A stretch of DNA of 57,225 nt. Source: Sphingomonadales bacterium 39-57-19. Its GTDB lineage: Bacteria > Pseudomonadota > Alphaproteobacteria > Sphingomonadales > Sphingomonadaceae. Made by a program: the position numbers and the translations under genes. The DNA is taken from assembly GCA_002282385.1 (NCBI GenBank), contig NCJG01000011.1, forward strand, positions 1-57,225. The letters run 5' to 3'. The notes under the pieces are model-generated. The model was not told the DNA's origin. It made no database searches and saw nothing but the letters and a program-made list of their open reading frames with translations. Positions 54,801 to 57,225 of the stretch are shown here, one piece after another (the stretch's first letter is position 1; every line of letters begins with the position of its first letter).

Positions 54801-55055
54801 TCATTCTTGGCTTATATGCAAAGCCTTTGACGCCTCGGTTAATATCGTGACGGGATCCTCGCCTAATGCATCCATGATTGTTAAAAACTCAATTACATCC
54901 AGCCGCCGTTCCCCACATTCAAATTTTGAGACGAACGACTGCGGCTTATTTAATTTTTGGGCTAGTTCGACCTGACGTATACCCGCCTTTTTGCGCACGC
55001 TCACTAATAAGGCGACGAATACAGAGTAGGGTTCACTGTGGACCGATTTTATCAT
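54801..55055 (-). CDS. XRE-family helix-turn-helix regulator
   Basis: The 84-residue protein has a single Xre/Cro helix-turn-helix: LVSVRKKAGIRQVELAQKLN, then KPQSFVSKFECGERRLDVIEF. No ribosome-binding site is obvious at the ATG 55055. It is divergent from the graspetide-like operon, and 84 bp with GGATAT repeats lie between them, so it is the likely regulator of that operon. Confidence 0.8.
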   Translation of the reverse strand: MIKSVHSEPYSVFVALLVSVRKKAGIRQVELAQKLNKPQSFVSKFECGERRLDVIEFLTIMDALGEDPVTILTEASKALHISQE

Positions 55056-55080
55056 CGGTCATCGATGTATAACCCCTTGC

Positions 55081-55137
55081 GGGATATCCCATATTAGGAT
55101 ATCGGACGACCTCCTTGCACCATCTGGAGGATATACC
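55081..55137. promoter_or_regulatory. GGATAT box array, putative operator of the RiPP operon
   Basis: GGGATATCCC (55081-55090) is a perfect palindrome; GGATATC recurs at 55097-55103 and GGATATACC at 55129-55137, just before the precursor ATG. The last overlaps the strong GGAGG ribosome-binding site (55126-55130), so binding there would block translation signals too. The adjacent XRE protein is the natural candidate ligand. Confidence 0.5.
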
Positions 55138-55139
55138 TA

Positions 55140-55370
55140 ATGTCTACTGTTCTTTTGATTACGCCTCTCATGCTAGCGACTGCTGCGCCTGCATATACCA
55201 TCCAAGCGCCTGTTTACAGCCACGCAAGCCAAACTGCATTAGGTGCGACATTGGCAAGCAGCACGCCTTTCTGCCTCACCACATCCACATTTAGCGGTAC
55301 GCAGACATTCAACTATCAAGGCAAACCAACGGATAGCGATAACGATAGTGATCAACAGGGCGATTGCTAA
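55140..55370 (+). CDS. Putative graspetide (omega-ester peptide) precursor
   Basis: The 76-residue peptide stands 6 bp before an ATP-grasp ligase gene and has a strong GGAGG ribosome-binding site. Residues 1-45 form a leader-like part with a hydrophobic start (MSTVLLITPL) and few charges. The C-terminal part has a Thr/Ser cluster (Thr47-Thr56: TTSTFSGTQT) and an Asp cluster (Asp65-Asp71: DSDNDSD) with Lys62 between, ending GDC. Thr/Ser/Lys donors and Asp acceptors are exactly what ATP-grasp macrocyclases join. KPTDSD is reminiscent of the KYPSD core of microviridin-type peptides. That it is a precursor is inferred from context and composition; the first 20 residues could also be read as a weak signal peptide. 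Confidence 0.68.
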   Translation: MSTVLLITPLMLATAAPAYTIQAPVYSHASQTALGATLASSTPFCLTTSTFSGTQTFNYQGKPTDSDNDSDQQGDC

Positions 55371-55376
55371 AACTTA

Positions 55377-56270
55377 ATGCTACTTTTGTTTTCAGGCTCG
55401 TACGACGGGACAGTTGATAGGATTGTCCTATCGTACGGCGATGACGTTTTTCGTTTCAACTACGACCTGTGGCAGGATTACGACCTGTCCTTTACTGAAC
55501 GTGGCTGGACAATAAGAAATCCCGAAGAACGCGAGATCACATCCGAGTCTGTCACGGCAGCCTATTGGTGGAAAGCTTTCGCGTTTTTCACGCAGGACGA
55601 CAAATATGTTCGAGCGGAAGTAAAGTACACTTTGCGCGATATATATGGTTGGTGCCAAATTCGGGGTGTTGCGAAGGGCAACTCAATAGATTTCCATAAC
55701 AAGCTGGGGAAAATGACAATCCTAGGGCTTGCAAGGGAATATTTTTCTGTCCCGGACACATTAGTAACATTTCGAAAATTTAATGCGTCAAGATTAGAAG
55801 GTTCTCAAGTCGTAGCGAAAAGCTTGGCATCCGAGCTATCGGACAGCAAGGGCGCCTTGATGACCACGCAGGTGAACGTTGCAGAGATTGATCCTTCATT
55901 TCCATGGTACTTGCAATCCAAGATAGACAGCGCGTGGGACGTGACCGTATTTTTTTGCAACGGGCATTCGTTTCCCTTTCGTAGAAGTCGCGTGGGGCTT
56001 ACTGGGCTTGACTGGAGAGCAGATCAAAATGTGGAAATGCTTGTTGAAGAATGGGAGCCAATGGCTCTGGGCAGCACTTTCGCTAACAAAATCCTCAACT
56101 TGTCCAATAAACTGGGCGTCGAGTTTGGGCGTTACGATTTCATGACGGTTGGCGATACAGATGAATTAGTATTTCTTGAATTCAACGCCAATGGGCAGTG
56201 GGTGTTTTTGGATCCCTTCGATAAGTACGGACTGCTTGATTGCGTAACAAACTGGCTTCGATCCTCTTAG
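55377..56270 (+). CDS. ATP-grasp ligase of the microviridin/graspetide maturase type
   Basis: The 297-residue enzyme would form omega-ester or omega-amide bonds between side chains of the neighbouring peptide using ATP. Family features in order: N-terminal pre-domain with VFRFNYDLWQDY and VTAAYWWKAF; YVRAEVKYTLRD; the Asn/Lys segment FHNKLGKMTILGLA; ATP-binding Lys in QVVAKSLA; FPWYLQSKI; LTGLDWRADQ; Asp in GRYDFM; and the metal-binding end VFLEFNANGQW. The Arg usually found after the KI segment appears to be Thr (WDVTV), which could mark a divergent group. Its start follows the precursor stop by 6 bp without a good ribosome-binding site, so translation is probably coupled. It is AT-richer than the core genes. 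Confidence 0.8.
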   Translation: MLLLFSGSYDGTVDRIVLSYGDDVFRFNYDLWQDYDLSFTERGWTIRNPEEREITSESVTAAYWWKAFAFFTQDDKYVRAEVKYTLRDIYGWCQIRGVAKGNSIDFHNKLGKMTILGLAREYFSVPDTLVTFRKFNASRLEGSQVVAKSLASELSDSKGALMTTQVNVAEIDPSFPWYLQSKIDSAWDVTVFFCNGHSFPFRRSRVGLTGLDWRADQNVEMLVEEWEPMALGSTFANKILNLSNKLGVEFGRYDFMTVGDTDELVFLEFNANGQWVFLDPFDKYGLLDCVTNWLRSS

Positions 56271-56448
56271 GAAAAGCCTTTACGAATTAAAGAGCGGCTA
56301 ATGGCTTAACTGTCCTGAAAACTTTTACTCGGCGCTAACCCAAGCCAGCTTTGTCCGAGCAAGGCGTATCTGGTGGTATTCGCTGTAGAACTCCATGGCC
56401 TTTTGGGCCAAGTTAATTACTCATTGCTGATCCCCGACAAGTTAAATT

Positions 56449-56607
56449 TTAGCCATAGCGGTCGTCGGGGTCATAGTTATCCTTCAGGATATCGCGGATT
56501 TGTTGAAGAACAGTAGCCATCTTTTTCACATAGGTGTAAATTCCCCCAAGGCAGCCTAACCCGAAGCCGAGAGCAGCCATAATAACCCAAACAGGAATAC
56601 CGTCCAT
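56449..56607 (-). CDS. Small single-helix membrane protein, hypothetical
   Basis: From the ATG at 56607 it has 52 residues: MDGIPVWVIMAALGFGLGCL forms a membrane helix, then YTYVKKMATVLQQIRDILKD, a charged helix, ending DPDDRYG. GGGA lies about 11 bases upstream. The frame extends to a TTG at 56670. It opposes its neighbours in direction. No family is recognised. Confidence 0.42.
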   Translation of the reverse strand: MDGIPVWVIMAALGFGLGCLGGIYTYVKKMATVLQQIRDILKDNYDPDDRYG

Positions 56608-56742
56608 AAGCTTGTGGTCCCAATGACGTGGATAGTAGGCATATTGAGCTATCGCATCAATCAACAGCAACCGTACGACAGCCGCACTTCGATGTCTATC
56701 GCGCCGCTTGCTTGCTCAATATTGAATTGGTAGCCCCATGTA

Positions 56743-57150
56743 ATGAACATAGTCATTCTCACAGGGGCAGGCATTTCGGCGGAAAGCCGGCTTGCAACAT
56801 TCACAGGGACTGACGGCCTTTGGAATGGCTACCGTATTGAAGATGTGTGCACACCGGATGCTCTTGAGTGCAATCCAGACGCAGTCTGCGCTTTCTACGA
56901 CGAACGAAAATCGGAAGCGGCGTCAGCGGAACCCAACCCCGCACACATAGCGTTAGCGAAGCTTGAGCGGCATTGGCAGGAAACGGGCAAAGGTGAATTC
57001 CTACTGGTCACGCAGAATGTTGATGATCTGCACGAGCGTACCGGGTCAAAGAGCCTTGTCCACATGCATGGCCTTCTAAATTCTGCGTTCTGCATGGAGT
57101 GTGGCTGGCAAGGCCCAAGGCATGGACTGTTGATTGTCGTTGAGAAGTGA
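56743..57150 (+). pseudogene. Sirtuin (CobB-type NAD-dependent deacylase), cut by IS
   Basis: The frame codes 135 residues of a protein normally about 240 long. Visible motifs: NAD-binding GAGISAES, LLVTQNVDDLHERTG, catalytic His in HMHG, and the first Zn pair CMEC. The IS end starts at 57128; the last native residues are GPRHG, followed by LLIVVEK and a stop supplied by the IS. The second Zn pair and the remaining Rossmann half are lost. Even before the cut, ESRLATFTG replaces the usual ESGIPTFRG-type sequence. Confidence 0.85.
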
Positions 57151-57225
57151 CCCGTTATTTTCACTGAGAAGTGACCCGGGTGGTTGTCATATCCCGCGTT
57201 GCGGGTTTTGGGTCAAGAGGTTGGT
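57128..57225 (+). mobile_element. IS21-like insertion sequence end (right contig edge)
   Basis: Exact inverted copy of 1-98. It starts TGTTGATTGTCG, with TGAGAAGTGACCC at 57141-57153 and 57165-57177, and a CCCGCGTTGCGGG hairpin near the edge. No transposase sequence lies within the window. It truncates the sirtuin gene. Confidence 0.7.

Overview
The window reads as a Sphingomonadales-type alphaproteobacterial chromosome segment. Supporting signs are the yajC-secD-secF operon, a SUV3-type helicase followed by an S4 protein and FdxA, HWE-kinase and DUF6456 families, DUF1800/DUF1501 pairs, a separate GTA-style lysis pair, and the intergenic palindromes typical of this order. About 53 kb in the middle (roughly 0.7-54.2 kb) is tightly packed housekeeping and niche genes. 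Both margins are accessory DNA and are closed by the same insertion-sequence end in opposite orientation (an exact 98-bp inverted repeat, 1-98 and 57128-57225). The sequence therefore appears to be an assembly piece lying between two copies of an IS21-like element.

Left margin (1-510): the IS end cuts off a tyrosine integrase gene. Beside the integrase lies the 3-prime half of a tRNA-Arg(CCT), which looks like the attR scar of an integrated element. Then come a beta-carbonic anhydrase, a membrane-anchored alpha/beta hydrolase, a DUF1800/DUF1501 pair, an Ala-rich lipoprotein, a GH108 endolysin/holin pair, a receiver protein with Asn at the phosphorylation position, and an HWE histidine kinase broken by an amber codon and a frameshift. 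A LuxR-type regulator precedes a minimal four-gene Csu-type chaperone-usher pilus cluster (11.1-16.0 kb).

Core (16-34 kb): tRNA-Pro(GGG), protein export (yajC-secD-secF), an XRE/S24-like regulator and DUF6456 protein, an ABC-F ATPase, a class IV aminotransferase, a SIMPL protein, a PepSY-response regulator-sensor kinase operon, chorismate mutase, a long-chain polyprenyl diphosphate synthase, HrpB, the complex I NDUFS4-like subunit, and a lemA-TPM-TPM-Nudix operon. Core (34-54 kb): a beta-lactamase-fold serine hydrolase, a polyamine ABC transporter with an adjacent class III aminotransferase and a PuuD-like hydrolase, isovaleryl-CoA dehydrogenase, a ferredoxin-reductase-like flavoprotein, SUV3-type helicase, S4 protein, FdxA, an old-yellow-enzyme homologue, LipB, HemF, TrmL and an EF-hand protein.

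Right margin (54.3-57.2 kb) is AT-richer. It starts at two degenerate tRNA 3-prime ends. It then carries an XRE regulator divergent from a 76-residue Thr/Ser- and Asp-rich peptide, followed 6 bp later by an ATP-grasp enzyme of the microviridin/graspetide ligase type. This is the best candidate for an undescribed system: a compact RiPP (graspetide) locus with repeated GGATAT boxes in its control region. A small membrane protein and a sirtuin gene cut by the IS end complete the module.
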